Source of the DNA: an uncultured Dorea sp.
Lineage (GTDB): Bacteria; Bacillota; Clostridia; Lachnospirales; Lachnospiraceae
DNA: 64,000 nucleotides
NCBI RefSeq assembly: GCF_934294775.1
Contig: NZ_CAKRAH010000001.1
Coordinates: 62,001 to 126,000 of the forward strand
Direction: 5' to 3'
The position numbers were made by a program, and so were the translations under genes. This document shows positions 23,270 through 30,921 of this stretch, one piece after another (position 1 is the stretch's first letter; every line of letters starts with the position of its first letter). The notes under the pieces were generated by a model. The model saw only the letters and a list, made by a program, of their open reading frames with translations. It was not told where the DNA came from and searched no databases.

Positions 23270-25837
23270 GTGGGAGTTAGCAAAATTAATTACGGAACAA
23301 AAACAGTGATGGACTTGTCTAAAGATACCGTAACTGCAAGCAAATTACTGAAAGGTATTACGGCGCACGATAAGAATGGTGATCAGATCACAGGTACTTA
23401 TGAAGCGGGCACTTCTGGCGGTGGCACCGATACATCCGATGCAACTGCAACAGCAAGAAATATTTTGGAAGAAAAAACCGCTTATATAGCATCCGGGAAA
23501 GTTACGGGTACAATGATGAATAGAGGGGCAACGTCTGGCACAATATCCAAGAAGACCGGGGCATATATAATTCCGGAAGGCTACCATAACGGTGATGGAT
23601 CTGTATCAATTGCGGAAGCAGAGCGAGACAAAATCATACCGGAAAATATTAAAAATGGAATAACATTGCTTGGTGTATCTGGAACGTATACCGGAGATGG
23701 AACTGGCAGTACAGAAGTCGATAAAACTGGAAAAGGCGAATATGTCTGGGCAAAGTACACGGAATTGATTGGATGGGTAAAAACATCTAAAGATGTTGGA
23801 AAAGATAGACCATCCGGATATTCCACAACGGAATACACGGGAGCAACAATTACGGAAGACGGATATTATAAATTAGATAATAGCATTGGAATAAATAAAT
23901 ATTATCTTCCGACAGGGGCAACAAACGGAAAAACAAAGAGCGTGTTGTACAGGCCGTATGGATACAGAACAGATTATTACGTATTAACATTATCGGACGA
24001 AAAAGGACCATGTGGGGAGAAGGGGGACGAATTACTAGGGTATATATCCAGCGATTCCTCTGAATCTTACCCTAATGCAGGTGCACAGGACGGTGCGTAC
24101 TACAGAGCGGTATACGCTCCGGATGTTAATGTAGTATCGAGCAAAATGTTGGAAAACACTGTGGCTTGTGGCCCTTATGGAAAAGTAACGGGAACGATTA
24201 AGAGTCAGGCAGCACAGACCATCACTCCAGGAACGGAAGACCAGACTATAGACGCTGGTGTATATCTGTCTGGTGACCAGACCATTAAAGGAGATGCAAA
24301 TCTATTAGCTGAAAACATTAAAGAGGGTGTAGAACTTTTCGGGATTACAGGAACATATGGAGGTGGTATAGTGAATCCGTATAAAGGGAAAACGATCGTA
24401 GTGTCCGGCGACAGTATCATGGCTGGCTGGGGATGGGAAGAAGGAACAGGAATCATCCAGCCGTTAAAAGAAAAGTACGCGGATGCTACATGGATTAATA
24501 AAGCTGAGTCGGGAGCTAACATGGCAGTAACATCTAGCCCGGCACACACGCCGATTGTTAATCAGATTACATCTTATACTGGTGCTGCGGATGCGATTAT
24601 TTTTGATGGCGGCGTGAACGATAAGAATAATGGACTTCCTATCGGATCGATTGAGACTAATTATGATGCATCATATAACACAAGTACATTTTGCGGTGCA
24701 TTGGAAAGCTCATTGCAACACATCATGGACAGGTATCCTCTGGCGGTTAAATTATATATTATTCCACACAGTTTCGCCAAAGACAATTCTTATGTAGACA
24801 GTATCTACTCAAAAGCGATTGAAATCTGTGAAAAATGGAATATGCCTTATCTTGATATGCGTGTCTATTCTCAGATTGCTATGACATCTGCAAATAAAGA
24901 CAAATATACCTATAACCCAAATAGCAAGAAAGGTGATGGCGTTCACCCTAACGAAACATGGTATCGTACATTCTACTGTCCGGTAATCGACCAGGCATTA
25001 CAGAATCAGGGCATCGGTTCAATATCCGCTTCCGAAGCACCAGAGGTCGTAGCGGTTACGGGGGTTAAGCTCGATCAGACGACATTAGCACTGGATGCCG
25101 GAGATTCCGCACAGCTTACAGCTACGGTATTGCCAACCAATGCAACCAATAAGAGTGTTACATGGAGTGCCAACAATAGCAACGTATCTGTATCTGGTGG
25201 CAAGGTCACAGCCAAGACAGCCGGAACGTCTGTTATTACCGCAACGACCGCAGATGGTGGATACACGGCACAGTGTAATGTAACAGTTAACGAGAGCACA
25301 GCAACAGACCACACAGAGCTTGCGAGCCTGAGTCTGGATGGTAATTGCTATTTCGACACAGAAATCTTACCAGACGAAAATACCAACACGAAAGCAAGAT
25401 GGAACTTGCAGAGTGGGACTACCTATATTGCAGGTGCGAGAGATGATAACTACAAAATCGGCTACACCTGTACAGATAACTTCTACGCAGTGCGTGGAAC
25501 AGTAAATAGTGCGGCAAAACCGGCAAACTATTGGAACGGAGACTGGATTATTAACCAGACGGGCGTAAGTTATCAATTTGGGGATACAACTGTAGCCACA
25601 GATGCGATAGATTCATTCGCACTTACAAGCCCGTATTATCTGGGAAATATGTCCAAGAATGGAGCACCAGCTGAAACGGGTGTGACAGGCAAGATCTACT
25701 ATGCACAGATATATTCCGGGGATACCTTGGTGGCAGATATGATTCCTGTCAAGAAGTCAGACGGAACATTATGCTTGTACGATAAGGTGCGCAAGAAGTA
25801 CATCTACAATGCCGGAACGGGCACATTGACGGAATAG
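23270..25837 (+). CDS. Tail adhesin with SGNH hydrolase, Big2 and LamG-like domains
   Basis: An 855-residue protein, GTG start after AGGAGGTGG. Residues 1-370: fibre repeats (for example LLGVSGTYTG and LFGITGTYGG). Residues about 375-575: SGNH/GDSL esterase fold with GDSIMAGWG (catalytic Ser), GGVNDKN and GDGVHPNE (Asp/His). Residues about 590-680: bacterial Ig-like (Big2) domain with LTATVLPTNATNKSVTW. C-terminal ~170 residues: concanavalin/LamG-like, ending in YNAGTGTLTE. It probably binds and deacetylates host surface glycans (inference from domains). Confidence 0.82.
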   Translation: MGVSKINYGTKTVMDLSKDTVTASKLLKGITAHDKNGDQITGTYEAGTSGGGTDTSDATATARNILEEKTAYIASGKVTGTMMNRGATSGTISKKTGAYIIPEGYHNGDGSVSIAEAERDKIIPENIKNGITLLGVSGTYTGDGTGSTEVDKTGKGEYVWAKYTELIGWVKTSKDVGKDRPSGYSTTEYTGATITEDGYYKLDNSIGINKYYLPTGATNGKTKSVLYRPYGYRTDYYVLTLSDEKGPCGEKGDELLGYISSDSSESYPNAGAQDGAYYRAVYAPDVNVVSSKMLENTVACGPYGKVTGTIKSQAAQTITPGTEDQTIDAGVYLSGDQTIKGDANLLAENIKEGVELFGITGTYGGGIVNPYKGKTIVVSGDSIMAGWGWEEGTGIIQPLKEKYADATWINKAESGANMAVTSSPAHTPIVNQITSYTGAADAIIFDGGVNDKNNGLPIGSIETNYDASYNTSTFCGALESSLQHIMDRYPLAVKLYIIPHSFAKDNSYVDSIYSKAIEICEKWNMPYLDMRVYSQIAMTSANKDKYTYNPNSKKGDGVHPNETWYRTFYCPVIDQALQNQGIGSISASEAPEVVAVTGVKLDQTTLALDAGDSAQLTATVLPTNATNKSVTWSANNSNVSVSGGKVTAKTAGTSVITATTADGGYTAQCNVTVNESTATDHTELASLSLDGNCYFDTEILPDENTNTKARWNLQSGTTYIAGARDDNYKIGYTCTDNFYAVRGTVNSAAKPANYWNGDWIINQTGVSYQFGDTTVATDAIDSFALTSPYYLGNMSKNGAPAETGVTGKIYYAQIYSGDTLVADMIPVKKSDGTLCLYDKVRKKYIYNAGTGTLTE

Positions 25838-25847
25838 AGGTGGCAAG

Positions 25848-27545
25848 ATGGATAATGTAATAAAAGCGAATATAAAGTCACAAGACAAAACAGCGTTTAC
25901 CCGTAGCGTCTGGCAGTATGACTACGGCCAGATACTTCAAATCACGGGTGTAGAGCTTCCACCAGCGGTAGAGGTTCAGTTTGCACTTGCGGAAAAATCC
26001 GGGGAAACCATAACCAGAGTAGCGAATACAGTAGACGGAGTAACCGAAGTTCAAATTCCAAATGAGCTTCTGAAACGGGATGGATGTATGGGAGATTATT
26101 TTATATATGCATTCATTTTCGTTTCGAATAAAGATAGTGGTAATACGAAATATGAGATTCAAATCACGGTAAAGAAGCGACCGAAACCAGAAGAACCAAC
26201 CGACGAGCCGGAACAGGAAGAAAACCTGTTCCACGCTACCGTTGTAGCAGTAAATGCGGCTGCTGATCGGGCAGAAAGCGCAGTTAAAGACGCGGAAGAA
26301 ATAAGGGATAATCTTAATCTCGACCTGTCAGAAAAGATTACTCGTCCCCGGTCAGCGGAGGTGGGACAGGTTCTTGCGGTTAAGGCTGTCGATGAAGATG
26401 GGAAACCAACTGAAATTGAAGCGCAGGATATCAAAGTACCAACAAAGACCTCTCAGCTTGAAAATGACAGCGGATTCCTCACGGAGCATCAAGATATTAG
26501 TGGAAAGCTGGATAAGGAGAAGCTCCCAGAGGCAATAGATGATGCATTGGCACAGGCGAAAGAAAGCGGAGAATTCGACGGCAAAGACGGTGCGCCGGGT
26601 GAGCAAGGTCCGAAAGGTGACCCGGGCGAAACGACCTATATCGAGAATCCCTATGATGATACAAAATTAAAAACTGAAGTGGATAAGAAATTAACGACTC
26701 CTACTGGTAATGCAAAAGTAGGGCAAATACTCCGAGTACAATCCGTTAACGATGATGGCAGTGTCGTACTGGAAACAGTGGAGATGCCAACCGAATCGGT
26801 CAGTGACATTCAAATTAACGGGAATAGCATCGTCGGTAATAGTGGAATAGCAGAGATACCGATTGGTTCTCAAGGAAAGCCAGGGGTACTTGGCATTCCG
26901 GGAGGAACTTATGGCTTAGATAAGGACGACACTAACAATATACGAATTATTGGATTAACCAATGGGGAAGTAGATAAAAGATTTTATGCAAAACCAGTGA
27001 TGGGGAATACACTTGACTACGCCGTAAAAGCTGCGATGTGTGATGGAAAAGGCAATGCTTGGACAGTGGATGAACAGGCGGCGGCTAGAGAGAGGATGGA
27101 TGCAGAGCAAGGCAGTTATAGATTTATAGCAGATATGGTACTGGAAGAAGATACAAGTAGTATTGTTATCGATAAAGATTTAAGCGGAGAACCGTTGTCG
27201 TTAAAAACCGCTAGAGTGATAGTGCAACATCCAGTTCCGAGAGAAAGCGATAAAGATAACGGATATGTTCTTATAAACAACACGGGTGTGTATTATGGTG
27301 CAGTTGATTGGAAAGCAAGTGATCAAGTTACTGTCGCAATGGTAGATGTGTATGTATATGGAGAAAATGCACCAGCGTTTGTCACATTTTCATCGGCAGT
27401 TCCCATACAAATTGCACAAAATAAAAATAGTGTTGTCTCTTATGGTAATGAAGTACAATATTTCGAAAAAATAAATGTGATAACTGTTCTTGCAAATTAT
27501 TATATCGATAAAGGCGCAAGGATAATCATTCTTGGGAAGGAGTAG
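25848..27545 (+). CDS. Baseplate upper (BppU-like) protein with collagen-like segment
   Basis: A 565-residue protein. The N-terminal ~115 residues resemble the BppU/baseplate attachment domain (AFTRSVWQYDYGQILQITG). A Pro/Glu linker and coiled coil follow, then a short collagen-like Gly-X-Y stretch (GKDGAPGEQGPKGDPG, about residues 245-260) and a beta-rich C-terminal part, likely the receptor-binding head. Gly-X-Y repeats favour trimers. Near the end of the tail module. Confidence 0.72.
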   Translation: MDNVIKANIKSQDKTAFTRSVWQYDYGQILQITGVELPPAVEVQFALAEKSGETITRVANTVDGVTEVQIPNELLKRDGCMGDYFIYAFIFVSNKDSGNTKYEIQITVKKRPKPEEPTDEPEQEENLFHATVVAVNAAADRAESAVKDAEEIRDNLNLDLSEKITRPRSAEVGQVLAVKAVDEDGKPTEIEAQDIKVPTKTSQLENDSGFLTEHQDISGKLDKEKLPEAIDDALAQAKESGEFDGKDGAPGEQGPKGDPGETTYIENPYDDTKLKTEVDKKLTTPTGNAKVGQILRVQSVNDDGSVVLETVEMPTESVSDIQINGNSIVGNSGIAEIPIGSQGKPGVLGIPGGTYGLDKDDTNNIRIIGLTNGEVDKRFYAKPVMGNTLDYAVKAAMCDGKGNAWTVDEQAAARERMDAEQGSYRFIADMVLEEDTSSIVIDKDLSGEPLSLKTARVIVQHPVPRESDKDNGYVLINNTGVYYGAVDWKASDQVTVAMVDVYVYGENAPAFVTFSSAVPIQIAQNKNSVVSYGNEVQYFEKINVITVLANYYIDKGARIIILGKE

Positions 27546-27549
27546 CAAG

Positions 27550-27876
27550 GTGAGAGTAGCAGAATACAAACAAATCGGCACAAAAACAGAAGAATACACA
27601 GTAACCATCCCAGCGGAGTATGACGATGAGGGAAATATTGTATCTGAAGAACATGAAGAAACCCGTACCCGTGAAGTACCGGTCATGGGAATGGTCTACA
27701 GAGATATGACACCAGAGGAAATTGCCGAAGCAGAACGATTACAGGTAGAGATGCCAGAGCCACAACCGACCGAAGAGGAACGACTGGATAAAGTAGAACA
27801 GCGTACTGATACACTTGAAAGTGCAACAGACGACCTTGTTTTAATGATGGCAGATTTAATAGGAGGAGAAAACTAA
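27550..27876 (+). CDS. Hypothetical tail-end protein
   Basis: A 108-residue acidic protein. GTG 27550 follows AAGGAG and nearly abuts the preceding stop. Beta-rich start (IGTKTEEYTVTIPAEYDDEG), then an acidic helical region and a possible coiled coil at the end (RLDKVEQRTDTLESATDDL). Proteins of this kind sit between fibres and lysis genes in many Clostridia phages; the exact function is unknown. Confidence 0.65.
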   Translation: MRVAEYKQIGTKTEEYTVTIPAEYDDEGNIVSEEHEETRTREVPVMGMVYRDMTPEEIAEAERLQVEMPEPQPTEEERLDKVEQRTDTLESATDDLVLMMADLIGGEN

Positions 27877-27877
27877 C

Positions 27878-28033
27878 ATGAAGACATTAAGCACATTAAA
27901 ATTAAAAATCATGGTAAGAGCGTTTCGTATCAGAATCAAAAACGGAGAAACTTTTGAAGACATTGCAGCAGATTACCCGGCATTGACCACGGATGACTTG
28001 GAAGCAATCAAGGAAGCGCTGAATACTAATTAA
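27878..28033 (+). CDS. Short XkdX-like phage protein
   Basis: A 51-residue basic-then-acidic helical protein that starts right after the previous stop, with AGGAGG upstream. It occupies the slot of the short XkdX-type proteins but the match is loose. A ribosome site and an 11-codon reading frame (28049-28084) follow, perhaps a remnant. Confidence 0.55.
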   Translation: MKTLSTLKLKIMVRAFRIRIKNGETFEDIAADYPALTTDDLEAIKEALNTN

Positions 28034-28139
28034 TGAGAGGTGATCATATGGAAATCCAAGCCTACCTTTATTTAGTTGACTAGTGGAAAGCAGAAAACAG
28101 AAATAAATTGCTTATCATAGCAAGAGAGAGTAAAATAAA

Positions 28140-28211
28140 AATAACCAGGAAGGCGGCAACCTTAATCCTGGTTATTGGTACAATAGAACTTATACATACC
28201 TCTATTGTACC
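28140..28211 (+). terminator. Tandem hairpins ending the tail operon
   Basis: Two adjacent perfect hairpins: AATAACCAGGA/TCCTGGTTATT (28140-28150 with 28166-28176) and GGTACAATAG/CTATTGTACC (28177-28186 with 28202-28211). No base separates them. There is no clear T-run after the second, so they may be a terminator pair or a boundary structure around the inserted gene that follows. Confidence 0.5.
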
Positions 28212-28254
28212 ATGCATCTAAATGGATGTCAAAAACAATAGGAGGAATTTGAGA

Positions 28255-28995
28255 GTGGAAACAGAATTAATCAGATATATTGAAAGAGAATTTCATGCAA
28301 AATATTATGATATAACAGCATTAGATTTCTCGAAAAACAGAAAAGCGTTAAAATATATAAACGGAGTCATTACCAAATTAACAAAACCGATATTTTTCTT
28401 TGTGAAACCGGATTTGGGAGCAAGTATGAGATCGATGGAAATGGAGGATGTATGCTATTTTATTTTGATGAGGGGTGAACCTAGCACATCAAGAGAATTA
28501 ACAGAAATTGCTCATGAGTTCGGACACTTGTTTTACGGAGAGAAAGGATATCCACGCGCAGTAGTTGTTAACGGAGAATATGCAAATATAGAAAGAGCCA
28601 CCATTATATCTAACGCTGTGATGGATCCTTTAATAAACAGAGATTTGCATAATGCAGGACTTGATATTGTAGAATATATGCAAGATGCAATCAAGGTACA
28701 AGCAACGGAGCTTATGTTTGGATATCCAGAGTATAGTAAATTGGATAAATATCAGAGAAATCATATAAAGTGTTTGATTATAGAAAAAATTCAAGAATGG
28801 GATATTATTCGGAATGCAATACCGAATGTGTTTGTTGAAATAGCGGATAAAAAATATAAGAGAATTTTGATGGAAAGTAGAAATTTTGTGAAACGGATTA
28901 ATGCGACAGGAACAAATAATCCTGAGAAATGTAAAAAGTTACTAGAAATGTTAACTAAAGAAAATAATATAAGCGATGAGATTCTGATTGTATGA
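28255..28995 (+). CDS. Putative zinc peptidase-like protein (HEFGH), moron
   Basis: A 246-residue protein. The GTG at 28255 is preceded by AGGAGG with a 9-base spacer; an upstream ATG at 28222 lacks this. It contains HEFGH (about residues 102-106) in a helix (ELTEIAHEFGHLFYGE), the zinc-binding HExxH form seen in ImmA/IrrE-type peptidases; a later Glu could be the third ligand. No membrane segment or signal. Base composition is more AT-rich than its neighbours, and it sits alone between tail and lysis genes after tandem hairpins, as expected of a moron. Substrate unknown. Confidence 0.6.
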   Translation: METELIRYIEREFHAKYYDITALDFSKNRKALKYINGVITKLTKPIFFFVKPDLGASMRSMEMEDVCYFILMRGEPSTSRELTEIAHEFGHLFYGEKGYPRAVVVNGEYANIERATIISNAVMDPLINRDLHNAGLDIVEYMQDAIKVQATELMFGYPEYSKLDKYQRNHIKCLIIEKIQEWDIIRNAIPNVFVEIADKKYKRILMESRNFVKRINATGTNNPEKCKKLLEMLTKENNISDEILIV

Positions 28996-29008
28996 TCGGG
29001 GTAGTAAA

Positions 29009-29176
29009 ATGCTAAAATTTCGTTTGTGGTGTTTTATAAATAAAATAAAAATATTTAAAGCAAATGAGAAATATAAAAAAATACAAGAAAGTGGAAAGAA
29101 AATAAATATAATCATGTTAGGAGATTCGATTCCAAAAGGAGATATTTGCAATGAGCGGAAGAAAAATAGCAGTTGA
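29009..29176 (+). CDS. Small basic protein in the moron patch
   Basis: A 55-residue Lys/Ile-rich protein (ATG 29009 after GGGGTAG). Basic helix up to residue 36, then INIIMLGDSIPKGDI. Very AT-rich like the gene before. Its end overlaps the next ORF at 29151. Family not recognised; it could be a degraded piece. Confidence 0.4.
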   Translation: MLKFRLWCFINKIKIFKANEKYKKIQESGKKINIIMLGDSIPKGDICNERKKNSS

Positions 29177-29267
29177 TAAGAAATTGATGAAGGATATTAT
29201 TGATAAGGGAATATGCTCTAAATGTGGAGGTACACTGTCATATAGAGTAGTAGAAATGGGTGAGTGA
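29151..29267 (+). CDS. Small protein with one CxxC
   Basis: A 38-residue protein with a good ribosome site (AAAGGAG, 8 bases upstream). It has a single CSKCGG motif, perhaps half a zinc ribbon or a truncated longer protein. Its last codons overlap the reading frame of the integrase remnant at 29260, so it may mark a recombination junction. Confidence 0.45.
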   Translation: MSGRKIAVDKKLMKDIIDKGICSKCGGTLSYRVVEMGE

Positions 29268-29373
29268 GGAAGTACAACAGATACTTGGACATGTTAATAT
29301 TGCAACAACAATGACCTACGCAGAAGTATCTAAGGCGAATGTGAAAAATGATCACAGACGTTGCATTGTATAA
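29260..29373 (+). pseudogene. C-terminal remnant of a tyrosine recombinase
   Basis: Thirty-seven codons read VQQILGHVNIATTMTYAEVS, the C-terminal signature of phage integrases (LGH... TT..Y with the catalytic Tyr), then a short basic tail and stop. The frame has a stop just upstream (29251-29253), and the rest of the enzyme is missing. It is therefore the end of a deleted integrase, left in the region between the tail and lysis modules. Confidence 0.75.
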
Positions 29374-29398
29374 GAGTGGGATGACCGCTCTTATTTTA
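29372..29398 (+). terminator. Intrinsic terminator after the integrase remnant
   Basis: AAGAGTGG/CCGCTCTT (8 bp, one wobble, 5-base loop) followed by TTATTTTAT. It overlaps the stop codon of the remnant and may be the original terminator of the lost integrase gene. Confidence 0.65.
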
Positions 29399-29434
29399 TA
29401 TTCCCGTCCGGTTTATCCGGGGAATGGAGGTAAT

Positions 29435-29461
29435 ATGAGAGAGATCAGAGCAAGACCTTAA
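29435..29461 (+). CDS. Possible 8-codon leader peptide
   Basis: ATG with a good ribosome site (GGAGG, 6 bases upstream) encodes MREIRARP then stops. The last codons form the left arm of the next hairpin, so translating them would block or alter that hairpin. Confidence 0.35.
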   Translation: MREIRARP

Positions 29462-29476
29462 CGGGTCTTATTTTAT
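29452..29476 (+). terminator. Terminator overlapping the leader, before the holin
   Basis: AAGACC/GGTCTT (29452-29457 with 29464-29469) followed by ATTTTATT. It overlaps the short leader ORF and precedes the holin gene, so it may work as an attenuator of lysis gene expression. Confidence 0.55.
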
Positions 29477-29495
29477 TACGCAAAATTAAGAAAGA

Positions 29496-29930
29496 ATGAG
29501 GTATATGAAGAAAATGGATAAATTATTTAATTGGTTCAGCATGGTGTTTGGTCTGTTTGGGGGAATCCTGTCCTACTGGCTTGGAGGATGGGATGTGCTT
29601 TTGAAGACCATTGTCTTTCTGGCGGTCACAGACTATATTACAGGAGTAATTAAGGGGATATACGAGAAAGAACTTTCGTCAGAAACAGGATTTAAGGGAC
29701 TGCTGAAAAAGATAGTAATGTTTATTGTGATTGCAGTAGCTTTTTCTATTCAGGAATTAATCGGAAACACGATCCCATTAAGAGAAGTTGTGATTATGTT
29801 TTACATCTGCAATGAAGCACTTAGTTTACTGGAAAATGCAGCAGTATTCGTCCCGATTCCGGATAAGTTGAAAGATGTATTGATACAGTTAAGGGATAAA
29901 GATACAAAAGAGGATTCAGAGGGCGAATAA
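29496..29930 (+). CDS. Holin (TcdE/phage holin 4 family)
   Basis: A 144-residue protein with three or so membrane segments (about 10-30, 36-52, 70-90 and a shorter one near 100-115) and a charged tail, typical of the toxin-secretion/phage-lysis holin family. It would permeabilise the membrane to release the amidase downstream. Start uncertain: in-frame ATGs at 29496, 29505 and 29514 all lie close to a GAGG; several Met near the start are common in holins with dual starts. Confidence 0.85.
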   Translation: MRYMKKMDKLFNWFSMVFGLFGGILSYWLGGWDVLLKTIVFLAVTDYITGVIKGIYEKELSSETGFKGLLKKIVMFIVIAVAFSIQELIGNTIPLREVVIMFYICNEALSLLENAAVFVPIPDKLKDVLIQLRDKDTKEDSEGE

Positions 29931-29977
29931 CCGTCCTCTTATAGATATGTGCGACATCGCACAGAAAGGAGATCAAT

Positions 29978-30787
29978 ATGAATATTATCGAAACTAACTT
30001 AAAATTCACAAACAGCATGACCAACAGATCCACAACAAACAGAATGATTCTGCATCACGCAGAAGCGAGTCATTGCACGGCGGAAGATATTCACCGCTGG
30101 CACTTAAATAACGGCTGGGCGGGTGCCGGATATCATTTCTTGGTAAGAAAGGATGGATCCATCTATAGACTCCGACCGGAGAATAAAGTAGGAGCACACG
30201 CTCAGGGAGCCAATAGTGACAGTATCGGAATCTGCTTTGAGGGTTCTTATATGACGGAAACTATGCCACAGGCACAGATCAACGCCGGAAAGGAACTGGT
30301 AGCCTATCTGAAGAAGAAATACAATATCAGCAAGGTACAGGCACACAGAGATGTATGCTCAACCAGTTGCCCTGGACCGAATTTCCCATTTGCAGAGATT
30401 GCCGGAGCAGCTGCTGCAAGTACACCAGTTAATACAGCGTCAAAACCAACAACGAGCGCACCTACAAAAGCAACAGTAAAGGGAAATGGCTGGATCGCCA
30501 GAGTACAGGCAGAGTGCAACAAGCAGGGATTCAGTAATCAGACTGTTGACGGTATTGCAGGAAAGAACACACTTGCAGGCTGCCCAACTATGCGAAAGGG
30601 AGCAAAAGGTAATCTGACTGCATTGCTGCAAGAAAAGTTAAATGCTACCTGGTATAATTGTGGTAAGATTGACGGAATATTCGGAAGCGGAACTGAGAAT
30701 GCAGTGAAAGCATTACAGAAAGCGCACGGATTAACTCAGGACGGAATAGTTGGCCAGAAGACATGGAGAGTCCTGCTGGGGATGTAA
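29978..30787 (+). CDS. Endolysin: N-acetylmuramoyl-L-alanine amidase with peptidoglycan-binding domain
   Basis: A 269-residue lysis enzyme. Residues 20-140: Amidase_2/PGRP fold with MILHHAEASHC (zinc His), HRWHLNNGWAGAGYHFLV, and QAHRDVCSTSCPGPNF (zinc His and Cys). A Thr/Ala/Pro-rich linker (about 148-168) follows, then a C-terminal peptidoglycan-binding domain with IDGIFGSGTENAVKALQ. No signal peptide, as expected for holin-dependent release. AGAAAGGAG before the ATG. It is the last prophage gene. Confidence 0.92.
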   Translation: MNIIETNLKFTNSMTNRSTTNRMILHHAEASHCTAEDIHRWHLNNGWAGAGYHFLVRKDGSIYRLRPENKVGAHAQGANSDSIGICFEGSYMTETMPQAQINAGKELVAYLKKKYNISKVQAHRDVCSTSCPGPNFPFAEIAGAAAASTPVNTASKPTTSAPTKATVKGNGWIARVQAECNKQGFSNQTVDGIAGKNTLAGCPTMRKGAKGNLTALLQEKLNATWYNCGKIDGIFGSGTENAVKALQKAHGLTQDGIVGQKTWRVLLGM

Positions 30788-30857
30788 GACGAAAGAGAAG
30801 TCTCTACGGCGTAAGTCTGGATAGCCTTGTTGGAAGAGAACAATTAGGAATAAAATC
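30788..30857. other. Prophage-chromosome junction (attachment site not resolved)
   Basis: The phage lysis module ends at 30787 and a chromosomal promoter begins at 30858, so the right attachment site should lie here. The matching left site is outside the window, so the core cannot be defined. Confidence 0.5.
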
Positions 30858-30886
30858 TTGAAAAAAGTATCATACTAAAGTATAAT
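30858..30886 (+). promoter_or_regulatory. Sigma-A promoter of miaB
   Basis: TTGAAA (30858-30863), 17-base spacer, TATAAT (30881-30886). A near-consensus promoter with an expected start of transcription near 30893, giving a short leader to the miaB ATG at 30922. Confidence 0.8.
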
Positions 30887-30921
30887 ATTGTAACGCCATT
30901 AGGATGAAAGGAATTACAATA

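Noticed and set aside
26585..26640. Gly-X-Y stretch considered as a DNA repeat
   Set aside because: It is a protein-level collagen-like segment; the DNA shows no array.
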